Shown piece by piece: positions 25,301 through 37,100 of a stretch of 64,000 nt of DNA; the stretch's first letter is position 1, and every line of letters starts with the position of its first letter. The position numbers were made by a program, and so were the translations under genes. Location of the stretch: the NCBI GenBank assembly GCA_007449985.2, contig VIIQ02000575.1, forward strand, positions 62,001 to 126,000, read 5' to 3'. The stretch comes from Desmodesmus armatus. Lineage: Eukaryota; Chlorophyta; Chlorophyceae; Sphaeropleales; Scenedesmaceae. A model generated the notes under the pieces. That model saw nothing but the letters and a program-made list of their open reading frames with translations, did not search any database and was not told the origin of the DNA.

Positions 25301-26875
25301 TGGCCAGAAACCCAAGGATTCTTTGCATGCATGTTTGGAGGACAGGTGTTGGGTCTTGAGATTTGTTATGTGCTCAGAGGCGGGTGTGCAGCACGCCAGT
25401 GTGCTGGGTGAGGTTGGTGCTGAGGGGCTCTTGGCTGCCAGGGCTGAAGGAGTGCTGCACGGTGTGGCTCAGTCTGCGAGATGCGTACACCTCTAGAGCA
25501 GATCTGCTCAGCAAGCGATCTGCGCATGCACGCCGGCACAGCACCCGCAGGGGGTACCACAGTTGCACATGGTGCTAGAGACACTGCATTTTGTAGTGCG
25601 GTGAGCTGGTAGAAGTTGATGGGCGCTTGCCCTGCTGCATGCCCTTCGTCATCTATCCCTCACAGACCTGCTGAGAGGGAAGCTCAGCCAGCTGGAGCAC
25701 AACGTCTTGGCAGCGGCAGCAGCAGCCACACCAGGCTCCGCAGCAGCAGCAGCAGCAGCAGCAGCACCAGGCGGTGCCACCCCAAAACAGGGTGCTGCTG
25801 CCGGCAGCAGTGGTGCGCTAGACCTGCGGTCGCTGCTGCAGAGCCTGGGGCTGGGTGAGGAGGTTGTGCGGGGCTTAGCAGAGGTCGGGGTGGGGCCTCT
25901 GGGGCCTGCTGGTGGGGGCCAGGAGAGTGAGGCGGGCGGCCAGCAGCAGCAGGAGCAGGAGCAGCGGCAGGGCTGGCAGCAGGCGGCTGGAGGGAGCTTC
26001 AGGTGGGCGGTGTGTGCTTGGTGGGCGGTGTAGTATATATATACAGTGCAGTGTGGTTGTTGGTGCAGCATGAGGAGTGAAGTATGGCTGAGTATGTGGT
26101 CCACTCATGGTTAGCTGAAGCAGCTGGCTTGCAACAGGCCAGGCATTGGTGCCACGGCAAACACACTAGACTACTCGAGAGGCCAACCGTACCATAAAAT
26201 GGCGTGGTTGCCTGTGAGGGGACACAGCCTGCTTGGTAGCTGTGCGTTGCGTAAGGGTCCACTACCTTGAAGTGCACCTTGCATCTGCCTGTACAAGCCT
26301 GTTGCCAAGCAAATGGGCCTGCCACTGGTCGCACCACCAGTGCACTTCTCCCCCGCTGGCTCACAGCATGGCGCGGTCTGCTGTGTTCAAATCAAATCAC
26401 AGTTACACCTTCAGCTATGAAGCTCAAGAGAGTTCCTTGCTCCTGCAGGAACTCCAACGCCCTGCAGCCCAACAGCAGCATCCGCAGCGCCAGCAGCAGC
26501 CGCAGCAGCCAGCTTCCAGGGGGCGACCCTTCCCTACAGCTGGCCGGTCCCGGCTCCAGTGCTGCTAGGTCCGTGCTGGGAGGGCCACCCTCAGCACCAC
26601 GAGTGAGGCCCACTCCCCTCAGCGCCAGCAGCAGGAGCTCACAGGTCGCAGATGCAGGCGCTGCAGGACTGCAGGCGCGGTCTGCCAGCCCTGGCATGCT
26701 GTCTCCTGCGCGGGGCGTCAACCGGACGCCGTTGCTGCTGAATAAGGCAGCTGGGTTGGGTCCCAAGGAGGAGGCAAACATGCCCCAGAGTCAGATAACA
26801 GTGGCAAACCCTGCCAGCCTGGCCATACTGCTGGGGGATGGTGGCAGCACGCGGCCAGCACAAGGCCCCAGCTAG
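19347..26875 (+). CDS. Kinesin with N-terminal-half motor, 17 exons, 907 aa
   Basis: Exons 19347-19577, 19856-20002, 20311-20424, 20672-20729, 21077-21192, 21426-21581, 21809-21845, 21963-21991, 22232-22310, 22606-22757, 23136-23285, 23492-23669, 24228-24293, 24564-24779, 25002-25232, 25666-26002, 26449-26875. Residues 1-90 are Ser/Pro-rich. The motor starts at [10 protein letters not shown] (~93); the P-loop GQTGSGKT (181-188) is split by the exon 4/5 intron; switch I is NMESSRSH (303-310), switch II DLAGSE (341-346); [10 protein letters not shown] and NKSLSVLGK are intact. After the motor come NRPTVQYDP and the coiled-coil start [18 protein letters not shown], an arrangement seen in KIF12-like kinesins, then Ser/Pro/Gly-rich stretches, a second coiled coil ([20 protein letters not shown]) and a long disordered tail. 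All catalytic motifs are present, so an active plus-end motor is expected; the subfamily is uncertain. Exon 13 (22 codons) rests only on splice sites and phase. Confidence 0.85.
22925..23080 (+). mobile_element. tRNA-derived SINE-like remnant in kinesin intron 10
   Basis: The string GGAGAATTAGCTCAAATGGT (22925-22944) is almost the 5' end and A box of a tRNA-Ala, and GGTTCGAGT (22996-23004) fits a B box. A second T-arm-like palindrome GGGATTGAATCCC sits at about 23059. The acceptor stem does not close, so it is not a working tRNA; a degenerate SINE head is the best reading. Confidence 0.4.
24301..24376 (+). repeat. 46-48-bp tandem repeat, kinesin intron 13
   Basis: GCAACGACACCTTTGTCAGC occurs twice (about 24304 and 24346), linked by CAGCAGCAG. 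Confidence 0.85.
25200..25425 (+). repeat. Duplicated exon 15 tail in kinesin gene
   Basis: The end of the 25002-25232 exon (GAGCACGCCAGCGTGCTGG followed by the donor) has a diverged copy at about 25388 (CAGCACGCCAGTGTGCTGGG) about 182 bp downstream in the intron, matching the junction-duplication pattern of the AT-hook gene. Confidence 0.65.
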
Positions 26876-28073
26876 CACAGCCTCATGGTCGGGTGTGAGG
26901 GCTTGGGGGCGGGGGTCATAAGATGGGATTGCGTGAGTTATAAGATGGGGGCGGTATCCTGCTGGCCGTGTGCTAGCAATCCGTTAACCCTGCTGCCAGG
27001 GCGCCGGGAGCTGCAGCTGGTTAAGGTGGGTGATGTTTTGTTGCTGTCCAAGCACAGCACGGTCATGTGTGTTCCTGGTGCTGACACCGTCTGTGTGCAG
27101 TCCTCGCACAGATAGGCCTCGCAGAGCATGCAGGGTGATAGTTGCATGTGCCAGTGATGGGGTTTTGCATGCCCAAGTCTGTTGCAGGACTTTGGGGTTC
27201 AGAAAAGTGCATATGCTGGTGCAGCCTTGTGTACGGCCACCAGAGAGTAGCACGTGTTATGATGTGGAACTTAATCACTGTAGCAGCGCCATGTCAATCA
27301 AATACTACACCAGCGCCTGGGTGCTGGTTAACTTGGGTTGATTGCAGGCTGCATGCATGGCCACACGTTGATCAGCTGGCACAGTGTGGACTGCATAATG
27401 TGCACGTAGTATCAGCACGCAGCACCCACATTTGTGCAACTGTCCCATTCATTGCAGGTGGTCCTTTGTATGCCTGTCGAGGGCTTGGCCCTGCGTGTTG
27501 CATGGTGGCAAGGCGCTCTTGGCTTGGCTGTTCTGAGTCATGCCATTTGCAGTGCATGCAGCACACTGCCATTGTCAGTGTGCCTGCTCAACAAGCATGC
27601 TCATGCTTTCAGTGTGCGTTTCGCTGACAGGATTCGTCCAATAACATGTCAAGGTTTGTGCTGCAAAGCATAGCCCAACCCAACACTCATGTGCGTACTG
27701 CACATGCCCTGCACGGTATTGGGACAGCCCTGTGTTGCGCCGCTTGAAGGGTTCACAGAAAGCAGCAGGCACATATAGGGTATCAAGAACTGACCAAAAC
27801 ACTATTCTCCATCATGCCGACGCTCTCACAGCTGGCGGCCATGCAACAGCGCAAGCATGACGCTTGCTTCCTCGCTTGCTTATCACGGTGCGGTGCACCC
27901 AAGGGCACTGACATCTCAGGGGGCGTGCACGGGCATGCAAGCATAATGATGTAACACTACTTACGGCTGCGGCCTTAACACTATTCACGGGCCCGGCCTC
28001 AAGTCCCTGTATAAATGCAGTCCGAGACGATCAGCACCCAGCATGTTTCAGCTGGCCCTGCATGTCTTGATCT
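26876..28073. other. Convergent gap, kinesin / methyltransferase
   Basis: No coding signal. The + strand is G/T-rich to about 27650 and C/A-rich after that, consistent with two facing 3' UTRs. A 27-bp segment around the methyltransferase stop (TTCAGCTGGCCCTG) is repeated in tandem at 28048 and 28073. Confidence 0.4.
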
Positions 28074-30230
28074 TCAGCTGGCCCTGTAGATCTTGAACAT
28101 AGCACAGCGCATGTCTGGAAACAGGCTGCTGAAGGGTGGTGGTGAAGGTGGCGGCAGCTCACTGCCTGCCTCCACTACCTCCTCAACTGACAGACCCTCC
28201 GCCTCCAGCCGCTCAAACAAGGTCACGTCCATGTTGTCATACCTAGCAGGACAGCAGGCAGGCACGGCACACATGTGAGCAGTGACGTTGACGTCAAGCT
28301 GAGGCCGGAAGCGCAGAAACACAAATGATGCACACAAACTGGCAGTCAGCTGTGGCAACGGCCCCTGCAATGCGTGCTGCTGCGGCACACTGTGAGTCAA
28401 GCATCCGGTGCCAGAGGCACACAGCCAGTCAACAGTCAGCGGCAGATTTTGTACTGCTGCATGTGGTGGAGCTTTGGTCAGCAAAATGTGCGCCCAGGGT
28501 TTGGTACTGCACATCGCTCACCGATGCTTTGTGTGGGCGTAGTACATGACTGGCCCAGCAGGTGATGCACAATGCCGCCCAACAACCATCCTGCTTGTAG
28601 TGCTGCTCGGCCCTTGCTTGTTGGCGCCGTCTTCACTGCTGCAAGCTGGCAACTGCTCATGCTCGCATTGATGCTGTCTGCTGCCTTGCTCGCTGCTGCT
28701 GTGTGGTTGAGGCGAAGCTCTTTCCTGCTGGGTGTGTGCCTTGGACGACAGCTGCTGTGCTTGTTGCGGTTGAGCCTGCATAAGCTGCGCCAACACTTTC
28801 GGCAGTGCGTGTGCACCAGCTGCATTGTAGATCAGGTCGCTCCCTGTGGACAGGCAGAGCAGCCAGCACAGAGGGCATCAGTGCAAGGCCAGCTTGTCTG
28901 CTCACTCAATGAGCTGCTGGGCACAAACATGATGCATCATATGCGATTGTTCTGCATTCATTCCCCAGCAATGCCAAAGCTTCCACAGGCAGGCAGGCAG
29001 ACAGGCAGACAGACAGACAGACAGACAGATTGTCTGGAGATAGCCAGGTCCCAAGGCTGCTAGGGTGGCAGGCTAGAGACGATGTGCGCGCCAACTCTCA
29101 CAAGCATCTCTGCTTTTCCCTACCTATGAAGATATCCCAAGGCGTGGAGACAAGCTTGTGAAGGTCCAGCAATTCCTCCTGACTGGGTGCACTGCTGCAT
29201 GGAGGCGCTGGCAAACTGCTTGGCCCGGTTTCGCCCTCTTGTTGAGGCTGCTGTTGTTGTTCTGGTTGCTGCTGCGCACAAGCCTGCAAGCGTGCCACCC
29301 CGCGGCACGGCTGCTGTGCACCTGCTGCCTCAGCACTTCCTGCCCCTGCTGCTGCCTGTCCTGCTGCTGCCTCTGCCGCTGCCAGGACATCTGGCTGCAT
29401 GAAGTGCGTCCAGTCACATGCGCAGCAGGTGACCAAACCCATGTTGGGCAAGTGGGCGTTGGCTGCTACGTTCCTGCGCAGGTGCTGCAGAGCACCACCG
29501 TATGCTTGCTCTGTGAGGCACACCTCCCCTGCATGAGGCAGGTTGCGCGCCAAGGTGAGGCCTAGGGTGCCACAGCCAGCACCCAACTCAAGGACCTGTT
29601 GTGTTGGTGCAACAGGCAGTGGACATGCAGGGTAGGTGGGTGGGTGCGGTGGACGTTGTGTGGCATGGTATGGAGCACCATGCGTTGAGGGGCAGGGATG
29701 TGGTGATGTGGTTGACAGGGTGAAAGGGAGGTTGCTGCTGCACACCAGCTGTGCAGCAACCCATGATGCAGCTGCTGCAGGGAGCTGGCTAGCTGACAAG
29801 CTTGGCCATCAATCTGCAAGGATTGCTACTTTGGCTCTGGTATGGCAGGAAGACAAATTGCAGGATAAAGGATCTGGGATAGATTACACTGCCTGAAACC
29901 TTACGTGCTCTCAGCACGCTCACTGTTGAGCCGCCGTGCTGCCAGGCTGGCTGTGTGATTTCAGGAAAGAGTGTGGCTGAAGCTGCCCAGCAACGTGCAC
30001 ATAACGTTTGTGCATAACTTTCAGTAGCTGTGCTTATGCTTCAAGAAGTAGCATACAGTGTCTCTCACCCGTACTCCTGGTGTTGTGAGTCCCAACACAT
30101 CTGCTGATGCCTCAAGAAAGTCCCTACACCGAGCTGCTGCTGCCCACAGCGTTCCTCCGGTGGTTGTGAGCAGTGTGGTAGTTACTGTTTGCACGTCTTG
30201 CTCCCAGCACTGCTGCCACTGCTGCTCCAT
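28074..30230 (-). CDS. METTL21-type protein lysine methyltransferase, 4 exons
   Basis: Exons 30230-30069, 29595-29124, 28843-28522, 28242-28074 give 374 aa from ATG to TGA, with all phases closed. The family's pre-motif TTGGTLWAAAARCRDFLEA lies in exon 1; the SAM-binding motif I VLELGAGCGTLGL begins exon 2 (residues 55-67); DWTHF follows; WDIFIGSDLIYN crosses the exon 2/3 splice and carries the DXXY motif (DLIY, 214-217) of the Methyltransf_16 family; the C-terminus YYAHTKHRY-DNMDVTLFERLEAEG matches the last strand and helix of the fold. Known: members methylate lysines of elongation factors, chaperones or other cytosolic proteins. Two Gln/Ala/Ser-rich inserts (about 80 residues before DIFIG, about 75 after DLIYN) make it longer than the typical 220-250 aa; the Rossmann core is intact, so activity is plausible but the substrate is unknown. 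Confidence 0.85.
28988..29032 (+). repeat. (CAGA)n / (CAGG)n microsatellite
   Basis: GGCAGGCAGACAGGCAGA followed by a pure run of ACAG units, inside intron 2 of the methyltransferase gene. Confidence 0.95.
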
Positions 30231-30584
30231 TTTGGTGCTAGGCTGTTGCAGTCAAGTTGACGCTTTTAGCCACTTCTGCATGTGCAGTGAACAAACAGTA
30301 TCAGTTTAATGGAGATGTGAGAGCAAACCGGGAACCCAAGGCCAGAGAATGGGGAAGACGAAAGGGCAGCTGCAGCAGCAGGGGAAAAGACAAGCGGCGT
30401 ACACAGCAGACGTAGACTTTCCTCGTTAGTTTACAAGCCAGTTTATCTTGATTTTTCGCAGATACGCAGTGCAAACTTTTTTTTTGGTTTTGCAAGTTTG
30501 AAGTCTATCTTGAATAGTTCAGCATCTAATAAGAGGCTCGGACATTGGGACCATTTCTTGCCCCAGACCGCCAACACCCCCAGC
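30231..30584. promoter_or_regulatory. Shared upstream region, methyltransferase / unknown gene
   Basis: 354 bp between two divergent ATGs. Contains T-rich text near 30477-30490 but no clear TATA box. Confidence 0.35.
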
Positions 30585-31309
30585 ATGGTGGGGGAACAAT
30601 TGGCACACTACCAGCAATTGTTCACCGCAGTCCTCCTGCAGCAGTGCAACCAGGTGCGTGTCTGCTGGAACTGCTGCACAGCACTGCCATGCGCAAGGTT
30701 GAGCTGCAGAAGCATTGCTGTGTAGGGCAAGGCATGGCTGTATGTTGGGCTACGTAATCCAGCATCCACAGGCATTGACCGCCAGCAATCCCTACTGATG
30801 TTGCATGGGTGCAGGCTGAACAGCTCACCCAAAGGCAGGAGGCTGCTGGAGCAGGGCTGCAGGCTGGCATGCGCGATACTTTGGTGCAGGAGATGCTGAA
30901 AGCAGGACAAGACACAGCAGCCCTGCAAGCACTGTTATCAGGCTGTGCTGCGGCTGTGCTGAGGGTAGGCCAGGCCCTGCATGCTTCAGCACAGCAGCAG
31001 GTTGTGCAGGATGCACTGCAGGCCATGCAGGACGCAACACAAGTTATCCTGCACACTGCAAGGGACAATGAGCTCCTGCAGTTAGTGCAGGGTCACGTGC
31101 CAGCAGCAGCAGCAGGAGCAGGAAAGCCCCTTGAGCAGGCTCATGGCTGCAGGGTGCTGGTGCATCAGGGCTTAGAGTGGCTTCGTCAGTGCCCACAAGC
31201 AGCTGAGGTGTGGTCAGCCTTTGCTGGCATGGTGGACTGTGCTGATTCAGGTGCAGCGGCAGTGACTCCTGTACCTCAGCATCACGTGGGGTTGTTGCCA
31301 GGCCGCTGA
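30585..31309 (+). CDS. Unknown Ala/Gln/Leu-rich helical protein, 2 exons
   Basis: Exons 30585-30653 and 30815-31309; the intron is GT-AG, the phase closes, and the product is 187 aa ending in TGA. It begins MVGEQLAHYQQLF and is almost wholly helical in composition (QEMLKAGQDTAALQALLSG; QQVVQDALQAMQDATQVI), with a WLRQCPQAAEVWSAF segment near the end. No signal peptide, membrane segment or metal-binding motif was seen, and no family was recognised. It lies 355 bp from a divergent methyltransferase gene and 0.5 kb upstream of the KH gene in the same orientation. It could be the 5' end of a longer transcript that includes the KH gene, but no junction with closing phase was found. Confidence 0.5.
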
Positions 31310-31833
31310 GTAGCGGAGGGTGTGCTGGGGTTGCATCAGCAACACTGAATGGCATCATGATCATCAAATGAGGGGGGGGGTGAGCCTGCTTGACCACAGC
31401 TGCACTGAGTCCCCCTCGGCGGCATTCTGCTGCATGGCCGTGTGCCACCACGGCTGCACAAATAGGATTCAAAAGGCTCACAGTATTTGGCAGCACCTCC
31501 TGTGGTGTGGATGCGGCTGTGAGTCAAGTTTGTTGGTCAGTTGTGCAGGTGGTGTCATCGTCTTATGTTCTGCAGGAGGTCGGCAGCAGTGCAGGCTGCT
31601 GATGCCTGGTTTGCATCAGGCTGCACCGGTTTTGACATTCTGGGCACCAGTGATGAAGTTAATACAGCTCCAAGGGCCACTTCGCCTTCTGACTGTCTCT
31701 CTTGCTGGAAGTTGGAAATAACAGCTGTCACACCCACCAGCACATGGCCCCCCTCCTCCTGCCCGGCTCGGTTCCATGTGCTGCAAAGTTCAACAGCATT
31801 GGTCCATGCAATCGGCTCACTGTTTGCAGCACC

Positions 31834-34131
31834 ATGGAGGGAACACCAGGACACGGCCAGCTCAAGCGAGCCACAGCAACAGTCGATTGCCCCAAGAGCA
31901 TGGTGGGGAGAGTGATAGGCAAATCAGGAGAGACGATCAAGGCCCTGCAGACGTACACTGGCGCGCTCATACAGGCAAGGCATGGGGTGCCTGCCAGCAC
32001 AGTGATTGCTGTACAGACCAGACGGGGCGGCCATGCGCTGGGGGAGGCTCAGCCCTAACTTGTGCAGCTATGCAACGTCATTTTTGTCCCTCGTGCCCGC
32101 CTCCAGATTGACCAGACGGTCGAACCCACAAAGGTCACAATCAGCGGGACCCCCCACAGCCTCAGCCTTGCAGTTTCAATGGTGACAGATATTGTGAAAG
32201 GCACCTTCAAGGGCTTTGCCCTCCTCAGGCAAATCACAAATCCAGGGGGAGCCAGGGCGGGGCCCCTTGGCAACCCAATGGCGCAGCCCCGCCCCGTGTA
32301 TGCCCCTGGATATGGTCTGATCCCTCCTTCACAGGTAAGCACGGCGGCCTGGCCTTCAGCGGCGCGTGCCACTCCCTCCAACGTCTTCGTACTGATTCGA
32401 GGGCCAAATGCAAGCATCTGGGGGTGTTCCGCGTAGTTGATAGAATTGTATCACACGTCAGGGTGTTTTGGGGGCATTCTTGGGTCTTCCTGGACTCTAG
32501 GCACCCATCTTGGGCTGATGAGTCATGGGGGGCCCTAGGGTGTCCAGGCAATCCAAATCTTGCAGCATGCCTGCCCACCTCTCCATGGTCGGCAGAGTGC
32601 TCAATGGCCTGTCCTGTCGTGTGCCTGCAGCTGTATGGGGCAGATGAGCGCACAACAGGGGTCGTGCCTGTCGGTTTCGGCGGGGGTGCGCAGCCAGCAC
32701 CTGGCTGGCCGCCAGGGCAGGTCACACCATCGCAGATGATATTGGTGAGGGTTTGAACCTTTGGCAATGGCACAGCCTGGAGCATGGCAAGTGCTCCTGC
32801 ACCCATTGCCATCACTTTGGTACAGCAGTTGCAGCAGCAGTTGCAGCAGCTGGAGGCAGTGTTTGAGCAGCTGCAGGCTGGGGGAGCCTTGTGTCAGCAG
32901 CAGGATGTTCAGCCCAGGGCTCTGCTTTGCAAGCGGCAGCCAGGTGCAGCAGCTGCGGCAGGAGCACACAGCCAATCTTGCACACTATATCATGGCTGTA
33001 CGTGTCTGCTGTGTTTGTGCAGAGCATGCCGCCGACTGGAGTGATGCGCCCCATGGGACGGCAGCAAGGCCTTATGGCAGCAGGTGGGCAGCCATGATGG
33101 GCAGGGGGATGGCCTGAGCGAGCGGACGTAGTCATGCCCGGTTTTTGCTTCCCTTCATGATCGGCTCAGCAGCTTGAAAGGCAGCAGCCTGAGCGTGAGC
33201 ATGGAGCAGCAGCATGAGCGTGAGCATGGAGCAGCAGCTGCAGAATGAGCCTGGACCAGCAGCAGCAGTGCGTCTTGACCAGCAGCAGCAGATGCACATA
33301 GTGCAAACGAGTCTGGCGCAGATCGTCAGGTGTTCATTGACAGTGACATGAGCTCATGTCAATCGTATGTGCTGCTGCCCGTTGCTTCTGCTCTGGCTGT
33401 TGCCCTTTTCTGTCACTGTAGAGGAGGCAATGATGCCGCTGCCTGGCTATGCAGCAGGGGGCATGCCCATGGCTTATGCATACCCGCCAGATGGCTACTC
33501 CATGCCAGGTAAGACTTTTGCACTGAGGTTAGTGTCAGATAGACATTTGTCTATGTGAGGACCTGCGCAGCACAGCCTTTTCAAATATGTACTGGGCTTT
33601 GGCTTGGGCATTGCACTGCGTACAAGGGGCATTGCACTGCGTACCAGGACATTCTTTATTGCGGATGGGACTAGAGATGGAGAGAGAAAGATGATGCTGA
33701 AATGCCAGGCACTCAGGCTTGGTCAAGGTGAGGACCGGGTGTCACCTTGTTGCAGTCGTCATGTCCCCCATCTATATCAAACATGGGACCAGCACCCTTG
33801 CTGCAAGTAGATCCGTCAACACACCGGCTGTTTGCTCTGCTGTGCTGTTTGTCCCGGTCGCTGCCTCCCGTCTGGTTGTGCTGCAGGCATGATGCAGGCG
33901 CCGGAGGTGATGTATGGCGACCCCGGCATGATGGGCGGGCCAGGCGGCATTGGCAGCCAGGCGCGGCTATACCAGGCAGGCGCCAAGGGGGCAGCAGCAG
34001 CCGGCGCAGGCCGTGGCAGTGCAGCAGACAAGGGCAATGTGGCAGGCGACGACTTGCAGGGTGCGGGGCACTACGTGCAGGTCATGGACCCTGAGGGCAA
34101 GGTGTACTACTTGCCACAGGGCCAGCAGTAG
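31834..34131 (+). CDS. Single-KH-domain RNA-binding protein, 6 exons
   Basis: Exons 31834-31974, 32107-32334, 32631-32744, 33023-33083, 33422-33508, 33887-34131 give 291 aa. The KH domain spans about residues 12-80: ATVDCPKSMVGRVIGKSGET carries the GXXG loop (GKSG, 29-32) and continues across the first intron into IDQTVEPTKVTISG. The rest is Pro/Gly/Met/Tyr-rich and disordered (YAPGYG, MAYAYPPDGY, MMGGPGG), ending HYVQVMDPEGKVYYLPQGQQ. Known: KH domains bind single-stranded RNA or DNA; low-complexity tails of this kind often promote granule formation. Intron 1 begins GC rather than GT (CAG-GCAAGG). An acceptor (TTTGCAG) lies just before the chosen ATG, so an extra 5' exon is possible. A Gln-rich open stretch at 32825-32945 may be an alternative exon but its phase does not close. 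Confidence 0.8.
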
Positions 34132-37100
34132 CACAGTGTGGCGTCCCGGTGATGGTGGTGTATTGGCGCAGCCGCAGTCGCCCCAGCGCCTGCAGTCGTG
34201 CTCCGGCAAGCAGCTTCCAGTCGCATGCATCAAGCCGCAAGGGTGTTCTTCTGTTGCCATATGCAACAGTGGGGCGATGTACTTGATGATTTTGTGATGC
34301 CTTAGGCAAGGGGCCTTCTCTGTTGTGCTTGCAAGCACAGCTGGGCACTCCAGTGCCTGTGGCAGTGTTCTATTGACTTGCAGCCTGCTTGCACATGCCT
34401 GCTCAGGCCCTCCTTCCTGCATGCAACAGCAGGACGGAGGCTGCGCAGTTGGGGCGGCAGGATGTCTGTCATTGCCTGGGCGAGAGGTCTACGCGGTTCT
34501 GCGTGGCCTTGCTGCTGCATGCTGTCAAGTGTTGTGGTGAGTGTTGTGCCGAGTGCAGAATTTGCGGGGACGTTGAAGGTCACAGATGTGTCCATAGTGA
34601 GTGACCGGGGTTGCAGCACGGTTCTGCCGTGGGTTATGCTGGGCAGGCCAGGTATTGCAAGGGGTGTATTGTGGCTCTAGCAGTGCTAAATATGACAAGA
34701 TCAGGTGGGGTAAGCTGTGGACTCCGCAATTCTGACAGACGCTGACTGGTATGTCCTGCAGCTGCAGCATGTCGTGCAGCATGTTGTGCAGCATGTCGTG
34801 CAGCAGCGCTGTGTGTACGCCTTGCAGTGTTGCTGCTGGTGCACACCCCCACTGTGCAGCTGCTTGCTTGGCCGGCAGGGTGCTGTTTGCATTGGCTCTG
34901 CTATCAGTCACTGCCTGCCTGCCGTGAGGCAGATCTGCTGTACCCTGTAAACTTGTCGCAAACATTTATGCTCTTGGCCATTTCGCAGGGGCATATGCTG
35001 CACACATACCTGGGGTTTTCCCAGCATGCCTGGTATGTGGCGGAGTCTTGGTTTGGGGCCTGACGTGTGTGGGACAGGGGTTGATTTTGTTAGCCTGCGC
35101 TGTGTGCCGCAAATCTGGTATGGCATGCGATGGCTGTCGCCGGGCATGCTTACCTGCCCGGTCGCGTGTGGCTGTGTTTTTTAGGGCGCGCTAATGGGGT
35201 GCTGCTGTGCGCAAAGCGGTTTTTGCAGGCAGACAGCATGTATTCGCTAGTGTGTGTTTATTGAGTCGCCCGTGTTCATGGAGATGACAGCTGGCTCTGC
35301 CTGCGCTGCTCACACAGGCGTGCATGTGTCGTGTGGGGCTGCAAGCCGCAGACCCTCAACGCTGGACATCACAGACACCTGAGGCTTGTTTGTAGCGCTG
35401 AGCCAATGTTAGGCTGCAGGTTGTGTTGCGGCATTGCGTTTGGGAGCCTGTTGCAGTTGCATGACGCGTCATAGGGGATAAAGCAGGTGTTGTGTTGTTG
35501 CAGTGTACGCGTGGCCAAGTTGCCTCCCTGTTGCGAGACCATCGCGCATCAGCATTGGGGCTCTGGGGTGGTGGTGCCGCATGGCTGTACAAGCAATAGT
35601 CTGTTTCATGTCAATCATGCGGCTGGTTTGGTATGCCCTGTCCGTCTATGTTGTGTGCGCGTACATGTTGTTGGGTTGTCGTGCGTGTGCACGGTGGCCG
35701 AGGGGCATGCTAACCCCCTTGAGGGGCTGTTTGCAGCAAGGGTGTGAGCCAAGTGCCCATTATTGTTGTGTCATCAGATGCATGCAAGGTTTGTTGTTAG
35801 TTGCGGTGTGCTGTCAGGCCTGATACTTGTCTTGCGTTCTGCCTGTGGGTCAGCCGGCGATGGAGTTTGCCCAGGATGCCATTAGGATGGACGTGGCAAG
35901 CACGCAGCAGGTTTGGCGGGCATTTCGTTGCCTGCTTTGGCAGCAGGGATTATGGATGGATGGCTGTCTCTTATGTGTCGTCTGTTGACGCCTTCTGGAG
36001 AGTGTGCCAGCACTTGAAGGCCTTCAAGAGGACTGCGGCTGCGCTTTAATTGCGCACGGGTTCATTGCGCCATTGTGCTCACAACACGCAGTCGTGTCGA
36101 CCGGCAGGGCAAGAGAGGCAGGCAGGGTGGGGCTTGCCCGGTTGTGCTGTGCTGCGGCTTGCCAGTTGAGACGGGGGTTGTGGGCTGTGCGCGCCTGGTC
36201 GGCCAAGTGTGAGTATCAGGCACTTCATGCATGTGCCCATGCTTGCTGTTGGCAGCACTGGGTGCTGTGTGTCCTGGCCAGCAATGCACACACCTGCAGA
36301 TGAGCAGCTGCCCGGATAACACACCACACTGGGTGATGCGTGGCAGATTCAGCAAGGAATGGCATGAGTATTGCAGTATGCATTGCTCCTTACTCCTACA
36401 GCTGCTGGCACTGGCTGTGGAGAGTTGTCCTTGGGGTGTGGGTCTCCTAGGGAGCGCCCTGTTGGAGCTCTCACGCCTCCACTGTCCCCGCAACACGTCA
36501 CTTTCAACCAACTTTCTGCTAGTGCTGAGCGCGCGCACAGCCGTGTTGAAGTGATTGTGCATCCTCTCTCCCGCCTGGTTGGCCCAGGCTTACCACAATT
36601 CCCCAGCAGTGTACTGATGTGGGACGTTGGTTGGCATCAGTGCTAGGCTTTCTGGTGAGGGTGCTGCATGGCATCAGCTATTGCCTGTGTCAGCTATGCG
36701 TATATGGGTGCACCAATGGGCAAGCTGCGCGTGTGCGTGGCGGTTTTTGGGGTGCGCGCAAAAAATGCTCCTGTGGAGCTTCCCGCCATGAGGCTGGGAC
36801 GCGAAGAGCTGCAGAGACCGCATGGCTCTTGTGGTTAGCACTCGTAACGGAAGTGCTGTGTTTGGTGTGTGCAAAGACTCGGGGTGCTTAAGGGTTTTGC
36901 TCTTTCAAGGTATGTTGACACATGAGTTTGGCATGGAGGATGTATGTGTAGCTAGCTTGTGTGCGTGTTTGTGTGACACGATGCATGTGTCAATCAGCTA
37001 TGGGGCGTCAAGGCGTGAGGGCTGGTGCGCCCGGATGCACCCGTGCACCAAGGGATGTGTGCAGTCAACACTTATAGTACGGCCTAAAGTTTGTTGGGTG

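Noticed and set aside
28010..28015. TATAAA downstream of the methyltransferase gene
   Set aside because: No gene begins within reach on the + strand; treated as chance.
32825..32945. Gln-rich stretch as an extra KH-gene exon
   Set aside because: Neither end gives a phase compatible with the flanking exons.
36818..36875. tRNA-like string (TGGCTCTTGTGGTTAGCACT)
   Set aside because: Good A-box and D-arm resemblance, but no B box and no closing acceptor stem; at most a small SINE fragment.
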